Shown: positions 1 to 11,150 of the stretch, piece after piece | Layout of the letters: every line of letters begins with the position of its first letter | Position numbering within the stretch: position 1 is the first letter of the stretch | Notes under the pieces: model-generated | Database searches by the model: none | What the model was told of the DNA's origin: nothing | What the model saw: the letters and a program-made list of their open reading frames with translations, nothing else | Program-made: the position numbers and the translations under genes | Assembly (NCBI RefSeq): GCF_021390435.2 | Contig: NZ_JAJVCN010000003.1 | Span: 2,051,501-2,115,500 of the forward strand | DNA length: 64,000 nt | Direction of reading: 5' to 3' | Source: Kibdelosporangium philippinense | GTDB lineage: Bacteria > Actinomycetota > Actinomycetes > Mycobacteriales > Pseudonocardiaceae

Positions 1-1
1 C

Positions 2-103
2 GCGTACCAAGCAATTCCGATGTTCTGGACGGGCACGACGCTGCTGATGCTCGGCGTCATCATGGTCGCCGCGCTTCCCCGGCGGCGCCGCGATCAGCCG
101 TAG
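2..103 (+). CDS. C-terminus of an unidentified membrane protein (partial)
   Basis: The window opens inside a gene read in the frame starting at base 2 and ending at TAG 101-103. The visible 33 residues are a hydrophobic segment (WTGTTLLMLGVIMVAAL) followed by a basic tail (PRRRRDQP), typical of a last membrane helix with a positively charged cytoplasmic end. The stop overlaps the holB stop by about 10 bases in convergent orientation. No family can be assigned from so little. Confidence 0.55.
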   Translation, partial: AYQAIPMFWTGTTLLMLGVIMVAALPRRRRDQP

Positions 104-1281
104 TAGAGCGTGGTCACCATTGCCTCGACGGCAATGCGTGGCTTGACGTTCAGCTCGAGCGCCTCACGACAGGACAGCACTGCTTCGAGGCGCCGGAGCG
201 TCGACTCAGGCGACCACGATGCAGCAGCGGTCCGCGCGTCCTTCGCGTGGTCAGGGTGGTTCAGCGAGGCTTCCGAGCCGCTCGCCGTCACCAGGACGTC
301 ACGATAAAACCCAGCCAGGTCAACCAAAGCAAGGTCGAGGGTGTCTCGCTGCGTTCGGGTGGCGCGGGATTTCTGGCGACGCTCGAGCTCTTTCAAGGCG
401 CCAGCTGAACCGCGGGTCGCCGAAGCCGTGCCTTTTCCTGTTCCACCCGCACCCAACGCGGTTTTCAGCGCTTCACGTTCGATCTCGTCACGTGTTCCGC
501 TCTGCTCAGCCGCTTCGTTCTCGGCCACTTTGACCAACTCGTCGGCGAGCGAGAACACGTCGCCAGGGCGCCGCAAACCCAACGGAATCCGCAACACCGC
601 AGCACGGCGGTCACGGGCGGACTCGTCGGTCGCCAGGCGCCGGGCGCGGCCAACATGGCCGCCGCACACCGAAGCAGCCCATGTCGCCGTGTCCGGGTCG
701 ACGGAATCGCGCTCTATCAACACTTCCGCGATCGCACTTGCCGGTGGGATACGCAAAGACACGCCACGGCAACGGGATCGGATGGTCACTGACACGTCGT
801 CGGGATGGTCCGACGGCGCACACAACAGGAACACAGTCCGATCCGGCGGTTCCTCGACCGCCTTGAGCAGTGCGTTGGCCGCGCCTTCGGTGAGACGGTC
901 GGCGTCCTCGATGATCACGACCTGCCAGCGGCCACCGGTTGGACGCCTTGCCGCGGTCTGCACCAACGCACGCATCTCAGCGACCGAAATGGACAGACCC
1001 TCTGGCACAACGAGTCGGACGTCCGCATGCGTGCCTGCCATGGTTGTGCGGCAACCACTGCACTCACCGCAACCCGTGCCGTATTCGCACTGCAAAGCCG
1101 CGGCGAAGGCCCGTGCAGCAACCGAACGGCCCGACCCAGGCGGTCCGGTGAACAGCCACGCGTGCGTCATGCCACCTGACGCGGCTTGTTCACCACGCAC
1201 GATCAACGCGGCCGCTTGTGCGGCTTTGGTCAGTATTACGACGGCTTCAGCCTGACCGACCACTTGCGACCAGACGGTCAC
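94..1281 (-). CDS. holB: DNA polymerase III subunit delta' (HolB)
   Basis: This is a clamp-loader subunit of the replicative polymerase (395 aa). The N-terminal AAA+ module has a P-loop (GPPGSGRS near residue 47) in which the usual Lys is Arg, as is common in delta' subunits. A four-Cys zinc cluster follows (CEYGTGCGECSGC, about residues 65-77), then a Walker-B-like IIEDADRL and the SRC sensor motif (IRSRCRG). These are hallmarks of DnaX/HolB-type proteins. Its start overlaps the stop of the MFS-Tmk fusion by 4 bases, so the two are translationally coupled; tmk-holB adjacency is widespread in bacteria. The M. tuberculosis equivalent is Rv3644c. Confidence 0.93.
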   Translation of the reverse strand: MTVWSQVVGQAEAVVILTKAAQAAALIVRGEQAASGGMTHAWLFTGPPGSGRSVAARAFAAALQCEYGTGCGECSGCRTTMAGTHADVRLVVPEGLSISVAEMRALVQTAARRPTGGRWQVVIIEDADRLTEGAANALLKAVEEPPDRTVFLLCAPSDHPDDVSVTIRSRCRGVSLRIPPASAIAEVLIERDSVDPDTATWAASVCGGHVGRARRLATDESARDRRAAVLRIPLGLRRPGDVFSLADELVKVAENEAAEQSGTRDEIEREALKTALGAGGTGKGTASATRGSAGALKELERRQKSRATRTQRDTLDLALVDLAGFYRDVLVTASGSEASLNHPDHAKDARTAAASWSPESTLRRLEAVLSCREALELNVKPRIAVEAMVTTLYYG

Positions 1282-3374
1282 TGGGCCTCCACTGGCGTCC
1301 GATCGTCGGCCTCGTCGAGCCCAAGTTTGCGGGCCGCGATCGCGCCGAGCACTGCCATCTGGACTCGCTGCGAAGTGGCTTGGTCATCGTCGTCCGAATC
1401 CACCACGACATAGCGGTCCGGGTCGGACGACGCCATTTCCAGCAGCAAGTCCTGCACGCGCCAGTGGTGGTCGTTGGACTGGTAAGTCGTTGGCGGCAAG
1501 GTCGCCGGGTCACGGTCGAGCAGCACGGTCAGGTCGGGCCGCAGTTTCGCGGTCGCCCAGTCCGTCAGCCCTTCCATCTCCTCCGGGTCGAGCCCGGCAA
1601 CGGCAGACAAGTGGGCGAACGGGCTGTCGACGAACCGCTCCATCACGACGATCGCGCCGCGATCCAGCGCTGGGCGGATCTCACGCTCCACGATGTCCGC
1701 CCGTACAGCCGCTGCGACCAATGCGTGCGCGCGTGCACCGGTCAGCTCGGCGCCGGCAAGAACAGCCCTAAGGCGCCGGTCATTGAGCGTCGGATCGGTC
1801 GCCAGCAGGATCTCGCGGTTGCCGGATTTACGGAGGAAGTCGGTCAGCAGCCGGGACTGCGACGCGGTGTCCTGCGCCGTATCGCCTTCGATCGCGATCA
1901 GCAGACCGGTCGACCGACGCGGCTTGCCACGGATCGCGGCCTTCAGGTCGGCGAGGATCGTCTCGGCGCGGCGGTCGTCCATCTGCCGGTAGGCGATCAC
2001 GCCGACAAGCGCGGCGATCAACCCGGCGACGAACAGCACCGGCCGGGTGCCGTCGATCCGTACCGCGGTCCCGAAGATCTCCACGTTGCGCGGCCGGACG
2101 AGACCGATGAACAACGGCACCATGATCATCGACAGTGCCAGGATGATCTTCATCAGCGACTGGTAGATCGCGTTGATCCGGCCGCGGATGGCGTCTTCGA
2201 CCTGCGTCCCGATGATCGTGACACCGGTGAGGAACGCGATTCCGGCACACGCGCCGACAAATGCGACCGCGATCAGCGAAACCCAGAGGTGCGGCGACGC
2301 GGCGGTCGGCAGCAGACCAAGACCCGCGAGCACGATCGAGATGCCGAACAAGCGGTTGTGCGGGATCCGGCTGGCCATCTTGGTCGCCGACGCCATACCG
2401 GTGCCAAGACCGATGAACAGCGCCGCGAACAGCCAACCGAACGCCGAATCACCGCCAAGCAGGCTGGACGAGTACGGCTTCGAACTGCCAACAAGCGCGC
2501 CCGCCGCGGCGAAGGCGCCCGTCATACCGATGAGCAGGCCTCTGACAAGCCGCGTGCTGCGGATGAAGCGCAGCCCGTCTCGCAACATCGCCCACAGGCC
2601 GGTGTTGTCCTTCGGCGGCTCGTCGTCCGGCGTGTCCGGTTTCTTCGGCGGCGTGGCCACGCGGATCGACAGCTCAGGGATCCGAGTCGCGACGATGACC
2701 GCTGACGTCAGGTAAAAAAGGCCGTTGATGGCGACGATGATCGTGGCCATCCCCATGCCGGTGTCGTCCAGCTTGACGTGGAACACCTGCGAGGAGATGC
2801 CAGTGATCAGCGCGTAGAGCCCGGCACCGGCGATCACCGAGATGCCCCAGGTCATCACCAGCGCCAGCTGGTTCGCCGTCTCCACTTGGTCCTTGCGGCG
2901 CAGCAGGTTGGGCACGGCCGCGTCCTTGGACGGGATCCACAGCAGCTGGCAGCAGCCGACCAGGAAGTTGGCGATCAGCAGCCACACCGGCGTGCCGACG
3001 ACCGCGATCGAGATCAGCAGGCCGCCGCGCATGACGTCGCAGGCGACCATGACTTTTCGCCGGTCGAACTTGTCCGCGAGCAGGCCGCCGAACGGCGCGA
3101 ACAGCAGGCCGGGCAGCAGCTGGGTGAGCACGACACCGGCGAACGCGTAGTTCTGGAACGCGTAGTCGTCGGTGAGCTTGGTGATCAGCCCGGTCAGTGC
3201 GAGCAGCGACAGCCAGTCGCCGGTGCTGCAGATGAAGCTGACACCCCAGAGGCGGCGGAACGGCCGAATGGCCAGCACGCTGCGGATCCGGTGTGCCAGG
3301 GATGCGTCGGAGCGGACCGAGGGAATGTCCTCGACCCGTGCAGTCTGGTCCCCGCCTACGCTGATACGACCCAC
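1278..3374 (-). CDS. MFS transporter fused to a thymidylate kinase-like domain (degenerate P-loop)
   Basis: A 698-aa two-domain protein. Residues about 30-465 form a major-facilitator-like membrane domain with around 12 hydrophobic helices and an MFS signature (FGGLLADKFDRRKVM). Residues about 485-690 resemble dTMP kinase: GLLIAIEG, then VAAAVRADIVEREIRPALDRGAIVV, RFVDSPFAH (the DRY..S.AYQG region) and LRPDLTVLLDRD. MFS-dTMP kinase fusions are known in Pseudonocardiales next to holB. In this copy the kinase P-loop, normally EGxDGxGKTT, reads EGDTAQDTASQ (about 495-506), so the Gly-Lys-Thr that binds ATP phosphates is gone, and the REPGGT motif is ATDPTLND. I infer that the kinase half may be inactive or regulatory and that a separate tmk is needed. 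What the MFS half transports is unknown. Confidence 0.85.
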   Translation of the reverse strand: MGRISVGGDQTARVEDIPSVRSDASLAHRIRSVLAIRPFRRLWGVSFICSTGDWLSLLALTGLITKLTDDYAFQNYAFAGVVLTQLLPGLLFAPFGGLLADKFDRRKVMVACDVMRGGLLISIAVVGTPVWLLIANFLVGCCQLLWIPSKDAAVPNLLRRKDQVETANQLALVMTWGISVIAGAGLYALITGISSQVFHVKLDDTGMGMATIIVAINGLFYLTSAVIVATRIPELSIRVATPPKKPDTPDDEPPKDNTGLWAMLRDGLRFIRSTRLVRGLLIGMTGAFAAAGALVGSSKPYSSSLLGGDSAFGWLFAALFIGLGTGMASATKMASRIPHNRLFGISIVLAGLGLLPTAASPHLWVSLIAVAFVGACAGIAFLTGVTIIGTQVEDAIRGRINAIYQSLMKIILALSMIMVPLFIGLVRPRNVEIFGTAVRIDGTRPVLFVAGLIAALVGVIAYRQMDDRRAETILADLKAAIRGKPRRSTGLLIAIEGDTAQDTASQSRLLTDFLRKSGNREILLATDPTLNDRRLRAVLAGAELTGARAHALVAAAVRADIVEREIRPALDRGAIVVMERFVDSPFAHLSAVAGLDPEEMEGLTDWATAKLRPDLTVLLDRDPATLPPTTYQSNDHHWRVQDLLLEMASSDPDRYVVVDSDDDDQATSQRVQMAVLGAIAARKLGLDEADDRTPVEAQ

Positions 3375-3407
3375 CTCATTCCGGCACCAGCGTAGCTGCG
3401 CCGGATG

Positions 3408-3881
3408 TCACCCGAAGAGCTGGCTGAACGTGTCGGCAAGGCTGGTGATCACGAAGTACAGAATCACGATTGTGACCAGCACTATCACCATAACTACGGT
3501 CATCCCGCTGCGCATGCCAGCCGGTTTGCGCGCCGCGGGCGGCGCCTGAATCCGGTCACGGGTGGCGCGTAGCGTGCGAGCGACGGCGGCAGCCGACGGC
3601 CACTGCCTGAGCGGACGCATGATCCCCGGCGCTTCTCTGACTGCCGGAGGTGGCGGCGCGGGAGCAGCCGGTGGTGCCGACTCCTCCTCCGCCAGCGCGT
3701 CGACGGCTTCGCGTACGTCCTCGGGACTGGGCAGTTTCGGTGCAGCGACAGGCAGATGTTCGTCACGGCGCTGCGTCGGGAAGTTCGCGCCGGTCACCAG
3801 ACCGGACAAAGGATCGGACAGCACTGGCGGCGGCGCCGGTTCGTAAGTGCCGTCGACCCCGTTCACTGAGTCTTGTGCCAC
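3408..3881 (-). CDS. Tail-anchored proline/alanine-rich membrane protein, unknown function
   Basis: A 157-aa protein with no recognisable domain. The first ~110 residues are hydrophilic, with Pro/Ala-rich stretches (APPAAPAPPPPAV) and acidic patches. A single hydrophobic helix lies near the C-terminus (TVVMVIVLVTIVILYFVITSL, roughly 125-147), which suggests a tail anchor with a cytoplasmic N-domain. Its start overlaps the end of the upstream membrane protein gene by 19 bases, so the two form an operon. M. tuberculosis has the adenylate cyclase Rv3645 at this place between holB and topA; neither of the two genes here looks like a cyclase. Confidence 0.65.
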   Translation of the reverse strand: MAQDSVNGVDGTYEPAPPPVLSDPLSGLVTGANFPTQRRDEHLPVAAPKLPSPEDVREAVDALAEEESAPPAAPAPPPPAVREAPGIMRPLRQWPSAAAVARTLRATRDRIQAPPAARKPAGMRSGMTVVMVIVLVTIVILYFVITSLADTFSQLFG

Positions 3882-5119
3882 TCCAGGTCACCCTCCGCTG
3901 TCAAAGGCCCCTCTTCAGGGTAGCCCGATGCGGTCTCATCTCCCTCCCAAAGCGTGAGATATGCGTCCCTCGCAGCGAGGCTCACTGCGACATCTGCCAT
4001 GAGCGGTTCAAAAAAAGACTTGCGATACGTGGCGTCTGTCGCGATCGATGCGGCGAAGTACACCCCGGAGAAGCCAGCGAAGAACATCGAGACCCGGATC
4101 AGCTCATCGCTTACTCCGGGTAGCGGAATTGTGAAGAGCTTCCCGCCAGCCGACGGCGGATGCCCAAGCCACCCCGCGATGACGCTGTCGTCGATCGCGA
4201 TCAGCCCGAAGATGACGAGAAAGCAGAACACCACGAAGGAGAAAACGACGGCCTGCAAAGCCTGCGCGAGGTACACGACGACGGCGAGGTTGGCCTTCTC
4301 CCGCAACGTCAACGGGAAGTTGCGGACCTCTTGTGTGAGGCCACGCAATGGCGTGGTCCGCAGCACGACCTCGTAGTCCATCGCGCCGGCCGCACGGTGT
4401 TTGGCCATCATGTCGCGGCCCTCGTCACGCAGAATGGCGATCAGGAACAGCGATCCCATCAGCGCGAACAAACCGATGACCAGCCACAGGCTGGTGCGAT
4501 GGCCGTTGGCTTCCAGCTTCTCGGCGATCTGCCACGTCTCGGTCGAGATGAACCCGAAGAGCAGGAACAGCAGAAGCAACGGCAACGCTCGGCTCGTCAG
4601 GCTGCCGATCCGCCCCACGTGCCGAATGGCGACTCTCAGCGCCCAGCCGATGATCGACCCGGCGCCAACGAGGACGAACAGCAGCACCAGGGCCGTGGAG
4701 ATGACGGCCGAGCCAATTGACGCCGTGAGGTTCTCGCCGAGGCCCGTCAGTTTGCGGACGGCTGGGTACAGCACCAGCCACACGGCCAGCGCGGAGATGG
4801 CGATGATGAGTCGCGTTCGCTCGGTACGGCGCCTTAGCGCCCACGCGGCGGTCCATGCGGCGAGCACCGGCGCGATCACCATGGCGAACACCAACGCCAC
4901 CACGCCGAGGGCCGCTTCGCTGCTGACCGTGTCCACGTCGACTTGTTCGAGTACGTGGTCGACCAGGTGGACCAGCGGCAGGAAGATGATCAGGAACACG
5001 AGGCCTGGTGTCGCTCGTGAGATTAGGGGCGTGCCTCGCCTTGCGCGGCGTACGACCATCGGCAACCCACGGCGGCGAAACCACGTCTCAACCGCTCGCC
5101 GCTCAGCCCTACCGTGCAC
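3863..5119 (-). CDS. Polytopic membrane protein, unknown function
   Basis: A 418-aa protein with about eight or nine hydrophobic segments (for example LVFLIIFLPLVHLVDHVL, VALVFAMVIAPVLAAWTAAW, ALPLLLLFLLFGFI, and VVFSFVVFCFLVIFGLIAI in the C-half). The C-terminal ~60 residues are soluble and acidic. No catalytic motif or known transporter signature is visible. It is the first gene downstream of a DnaA-box-rich intergenic region and overlaps the next small membrane protein gene, so both are probably co-transcribed. An upstream in-frame start cannot be excluded, because the first 20 residues are Arg-rich and poorly conserved-looking. Confidence 0.65.
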   Translation of the reverse strand: MHGRAERRAVETWFRRRGLPMVVRRARRGTPLISRATPGLVFLIIFLPLVHLVDHVLEQVDVDTVSSEAALGVVALVFAMVIAPVLAAWTAAWALRRRTERTRLIIAISALAVWLVLYPAVRKLTGLGENLTASIGSAVISTALVLLFVLVGAGSIIGWALRVAIRHVGRIGSLTSRALPLLLLFLLFGFISTETWQIAEKLEANGHRTSLWLVIGLFALMGSLFLIAILRDEGRDMMAKHRAAGAMDYEVVLRTTPLRGLTQEVRNFPLTLREKANLAVVVYLAQALQAVVFSFVVFCFLVIFGLIAIDDSVIAGWLGHPPSAGGKLFTIPLPGVSDELIRVSMFFAGFSGVYFAASIATDATYRKSFFEPLMADVAVSLAARDAYLTLWEGDETASGYPEEGPLTAEGDLEWHKTQ

Positions 5120-5168
5120 AGCACGCCCCTCACCCTGATCAACGTCGGGCTAACGCTAGCCGGTCAAG

Positions 5169-5541
5169 TTATCCACAGCCTCAGCAAGCCTCTGAACAGG
5201 GCAGATAACCGTTCATTCGACCCCCATCACCACCCCTGTGGATAACCTGTGGGCAACCAGCCCGCCCTGTCCCCCCTCTCCGGTAGTGTGAAAATCAGGG
5301 GGTCCCCCTCGGGCATTGGCGGACGTGTGTCCGAAAGTGTTGGGGGGTAGGGGTTTCGCGTGATGGTCGGCTTCGGGCCTTGGGGGTGGGGTGCCGGGTT
5401 CGGCCTTCGCCCCCCGGTTGCCAGTGTATCGGCGGGTGCCGACAGGCCCGGGTGCTGGCGGGATAGTTATCCACAGGATTTTTTGCCTTTGACCTGCTAA
5501 GGCAACAGAAGCTTCATGATCCACAGGGGGTCTGTGGACAA
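5169..5541. promoter_or_regulatory. Cluster of DnaA-box-like 9-mers
   Basis: Within 373 bases there are three exact TTATCCACA boxes (5169-5177 and 5467-5475 on +, 5237-5245 on -). There is also one TTGTCCACA (5533-5541, -), the form typical of high-GC actinobacteria, and two one- or two-mismatch versions: TTGCCCACA (5248-5256, -) and TGATCCACA (5517-5525, +). DnaA binds such 9-mers. dnaA and dnaN are not nearby, so this is unlikely to be oriC; a titration or reactivation locus, or DnaA-dependent control of the gene ending at 3863, is possible. Confidence 0.55.
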
Positions 5542-5932
5542 CTTCGGGGACCTGACTGTACTGGCACGATGTCGGGCCTAGTGCAGGCGAAAGCTGGCTG
5601 GCGACGGCTGGCCGGTGAAGGCGCGAGAGGCAGTGGGCCTGTGTGCTGGCCGACGCAGGGCCCACTACGGGCGAAGAGCACCAGCGACGGCTGGCCTGTG
5701 TGCTGGCACGACACCGGGCCCAGCTCCAGCGGAGGTTGGCCGGTGAACCCGCAAATTCGCGGGTGGCCTGTCCGATTTCATGTGGCGAACCCGCATTCAG
5801 CAGGGGAACCCGGCGAAAGTTCGAGGCCATCCGAGGTGCCGACTCGCGTGCCCATCAAGATCCGGGCGCCATCCGTGGCCCGGCGTGGCGAAAGGCCTGA
5901 CGACAGCCAACAGCTGCCGTCAGGCCGTCACC
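5542..5932. other. Intergenic region with degenerate repeats, no gene seen
   Basis: Open frames here have no coding character. The text from 5585 to 5745 is a degenerate tandem repeat: GACGGCTGGCC and GTGTGCTGGC each recur, followed by GCAGGGCCCA and CCGGGCCCA. A small palindrome, ACCCGC-AAATTC-GCGGGT, lies at about 5746-5763. The topA 3' end follows. Confidence 0.5.
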
Positions 5933-8755
<2,823 letters not shown>

Positions 8756-9082
8756 GCTTTCCTGCCCTCTGTCCCGCCTGTCGAGATGCTCGACTTCGAG
8801 CATCAGCCCGTCAGTGTGCACTGCCCGATGCCACAAGCCGAAGCGGAGGTGGCCCGGAGCACACCAGCATCGGCGTGTCGTACTGCTGCCGCCGATGACC
8901 CTCTCTAACTCGCCGAGAGCGTCCGGCTCGTTACCGAAGCGTGTCCCGTCGCACGTGAAACGCGGTACGGCTCGGTCTACCGGCAACTCACTACTAGCAC
9001 GACGACGTGTCGGTACGCATCACCGGTAGCGACCCTACGCGCGCGAGAGAAATTCACCCAGATGGATGAATCTTAGCGGCTC
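8756..9082. promoter_or_regulatory. topA upstream intergenic region
   Basis: No gene is seen in these 327 bases. They should contain the topA promoter. An imperfect dyad, ATTCACCC-AGAT-GGATGAAT, lies at about 9053-9072, just downstream of the neighbouring gene's stop, and could be a terminator or operator. Confidence 0.35.
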
Positions 9083-9658
9083 TTAGACCGGCCAGTACGG
9101 CTCCGCTGCCGCCGATGGCACCCGGCCGACCAGTTCGACCAGGCGGCCGATCCGGCGTCGCCCAGTCAGCCGAAGGCCGGGACCGCCACCACGGACCCCG
9201 AGCAATCCGGCCGGCAGCCCAATCCGGGTCAGCGCCTGGACCAGCGGCTCATGCGTCTCCGGCGCCCTCGGATCGAGGCCGAGCAGGTAGCCGTTGTCGA
9301 CCCAGCGACCGGCCGCGAGCACCCATAACCGCAGGGCGGCGCCGTCCAGCGCGAACCCGACCGGCACCGATTTGACCGCGCCACGAGTCCACGCGTCGGC
9401 CATGCCGATCAGATCGGTCCGGAAAGCGGTCCTGACCAGCGGGTGGTCCTCCTCGGACAGACCCACCTCAGGATCGATGCCGCGCTCGGCGAAGGCCTGC
9501 GCCAACGCGTCACGGCGCCACAGTTCGTCGAGCACCACCGAGAGCCGCGCGGCCCGGCGCGCGAAGTGCGCGACCTGGCCGGAGGTACACAGAAGTCCAG
9601 CCAGGTCGCAGACACCCGGCTGGTTGGCCTCGGCGGAGAAGAACGACATCTGCCCCAC
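9083..9658 (-). CDS. Conserved actinobacterial protein, Rv3647c-like
   Basis: A 191-aa soluble protein of unknown function. Its position directly upstream of topA and its length match M. tuberculosis Rv3647c (about 190 aa), which is the basis of the call. Residues 10-50 are mixed helical (VCDLAGLLCTSGQVAHFARRAARLSVVLDELWRRDALAQAF), and the C-half has a GLRLTGRRRIGRLVELVG segment that could be a basic helix. GTG 9658 and ATG 9649 (MSFFSAEANQPG) are both possible starts; the ATG looks more natural. Confidence 0.7.
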   Translation of the reverse strand: MGQMSFFSAEANQPGVCDLAGLLCTSGQVAHFARRAARLSVVLDELWRRDALAQAFAERGIDPEVGLSEEDHPLVRTAFRTDLIGMADAWTRGAVKSVPVGFALDGAALRLWVLAAGRWVDNGYLLGLDPRAPETHEPLVQALTRIGLPAGLLGVRGGGPGLRLTGRRRIGRLVELVGRVPSAAAEPYWPV

Positions 9659-9698
9659 GTGTCACAGAGTAGAACATATGTTCCAACCCCGCGAGATA

Positions 9699-10412
9699 TC
9701 AGTAAGTCGTCTCCTCGGTCGGCGGCGGCGTGGACGACGGCGTCCCGGTACCAGTGCCGGTCGGCGGGGTCGTCGTCGGGAACGAGGGAGTTGTTGTCGG
9801 AAACTCGTCAGTGGACGACGGCGGCGGCAAGGCTGTCCTGCTCGCCCGCGTCCTTGAGATCTCCGTACAGCTGTCCGCGCTGCGTGCGGCCGCCTGCAGC
9901 TCGGGGAACCGCGTCGCCATGCCTTCGAGCGGATTCACCGGCGGTTTGAGCTGCTGCAGGTCCGTGCCGATCTGCTGAAGCACGCTGGTGGCCCTTGTAC
10001 GGTCGCTGGCGAGGTCGGAGGACAACTGACGCTGTGACTTGTCCAGAATCTCCTTCCGGCCCTGCAGCAGCGTGATCAAGGTCCGTGTGGCCTCGTCACC
10101 ACCGGCGACCGGCGCCTGCCCGACCTCACCCAGCTTGACCAGCGTGCCGTCGACCTGGGCCAGCATCGCCTCAAGGGACCGCCGCAACGACGACACAGCG
10201 GCGTCCGTGCTGGTCGAGTCCACTTCGAGCTTCACGTCGGCGCTGTCGTACTCAAGGATCACGCCGCAGAGCTTGTCGGCCCACTGCACCGCGGCGACCG
10301 TGGCGGCCGACGGAGTCGTCGGTCCTTGCCGGTTCGACGAGCTCGCGGGCACCTGACAGCCAGCTACCAGCAGCAATCCGGCAACGGCGGGAAGGACACG
10401 GCGAACGATCAA
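9699..10412 (-). CDS. Secreted lipoprotein, downstream paralogue of a pair
   Basis: The N-terminus (IVRRVLPAVAGLLLVAGC) is a lipoprotein signal peptide with lipobox LVAGC. I prefer the TTG at 10412, which overlaps the upstream stop as TTGA and gives a signal peptide of normal length; ATG 10433 would add seven residues. The mature part carries WADKLCGVI followed by a helical region, and ends in a Pro/Thr/Ser-rich tail (TTTPSFPTTTPPTGTGTGT). The organisation resembles that of the neighbour (WMDNLCTPISDFN), so the two are probably paralogues sharing a one-Cys helical domain. Function unknown. Confidence 0.7.
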   Translation of the reverse strand: MIVRRVLPAVAGLLLVAGCQVPASSSNRQGPTTPSAATVAAVQWADKLCGVILEYDSADVKLEVDSTSTDAAVSSLRRSLEAMLAQVDGTLVKLGEVGQAPVAGGDEATRTLITLLQGRKEILDKSQRQLSSDLASDRTRATSVLQQIGTDLQQLKPPVNPLEGMATRFPELQAAARSADSCTEISRTRASRTALPPPSSTDEFPTTTPSFPTTTPPTGTGTGTPSSTPPPTEETTY

Positions 10413-11032
10413 CTGGTCTGCAGATCCTTGCATCGTGGTGCCTTCGCCATCGCGTCCCGCACCTCGGCGGGGTCGTTGTCCTTGAACGGGTCGGCCATCT
10501 TGGAGGTCTCCTCGCCGAGGCTCTCCATCACCTGGCCCATCGCGTCCTGGTCACCCGCACGCGCCCGCGCCGCCACTTCCTTGAGGGCGTTCTGCGAGGC
10601 AGTGTACGTGCTGATGATCTTGTTCTTCACGTCGTCGCCACCCTTGAGCGGGGCGGGTTCCAGCAGTTTCAGCCTGGCGACCGTGCCACCGAGCCCACCG
10701 GCAAGGTTGTCGATGAACTGGCCGAGTTTGGCCTGCATCTGCGTCTGGTCGGCCGCCGTGGCCAGATCACCCATCCGGCCACCGAGCGACCGGTTGAAGT
10801 CGCTGATCGGCGTGCACAGGTTGTCCATCCACTTGACCGGGTCGCCGTTGCTCGGCTCCGGTGGCGCGGGTGGCGTCGTCGGTTCGCCGCCACCGCCACC
10901 GTTCTCGGACGGCTGCTGCGGAGTGCCGCCGAACTGGCCCGAGGCGTCCTTGGCGCTGTCATCACCGCTGCTCGAGCACCCGGCTAGGGCCATCGCGGCC
11001 GCGAACACAACGATCGTGAGGCGACGACTCAT
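10409..11032 (-). CDS. Secreted lipoprotein, upstream paralogue of a pair
   Basis: A 207-aa lipoprotein. ATG 11032 is chosen because AGGAG lies 7 bases upstream and the product then begins MSRRLTIVVFAAAMALAGC, a compact lipoprotein signal with lipobox ALAGC. A Gly/Pro/Ser-rich linker (residues about 20-65) leads to a helical domain starting at WMDNLCTPISDFNRSLGG. It is translationally coupled to the second lipoprotein gene (4-base overlap). A strong stem-loop lies upstream, marking the end of hppA. No enzyme motif is visible. Confidence 0.75.
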   Translation of the reverse strand: MSRRLTIVVFAAAMALAGCSSSGDDSAKDASGQFGGTPQQPSENGGGGGEPTTPPAPPEPSNGDPVKWMDNLCTPISDFNRSLGGRMGDLATAADQTQMQAKLGQFIDNLAGGLGGTVARLKLLEPAPLKGGDDVKNKIISTYTASQNALKEVAARARAGDQDAMGQVMESLGEETSKMADPFKDNDPAEVRDAMAKAPRCKDLQTS

Positions 11033-11097
11033 GAGCTCTCCTGGGCTCGGGGAGGACAGGACCACAGCGACGGTACCCGCGCCCTGGTTTGGGCAAA

Positions 11098-11134
11098 GTG
11101 AGGGCCACCCCGCCAAAGGTGGGGTGGCCCTCAC
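11098..11134 (-). terminator. Stem-loop terminator of hppA
   Basis: Two 17-base arms (GTGAGGGCCACCCCGCC and GGTGGGGTGGCCCTCAC, one mismatch) flank an AAA loop, 17 bases past the hppA stop. The stem is very stable but lacks a clear U-tract. Confidence 0.8.
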
Positions 11135-11150
11135 TCGACTGTTCAGCTGA

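Noticed and set aside
1218..2705. 495-residue plus-strand open frame
   Set aside because: Antisense to the MFS-Tmk fusion, composition of a shadow frame (Arg/Asp/Gln-rich), no motif.
5169..5541. Chromosomal origin oriC
   Set aside because: dnaA, dnaN, recF and gyrB are not adjacent, and actinobacterial oriC lies between dnaA and dnaN with many more boxes.
8756..8986. 77-residue N-terminal extension of TopA
   Set aside because: No TopA has it; the GTG at 8755 has a good ribosome site and places the Toprim domain at the usual distance.
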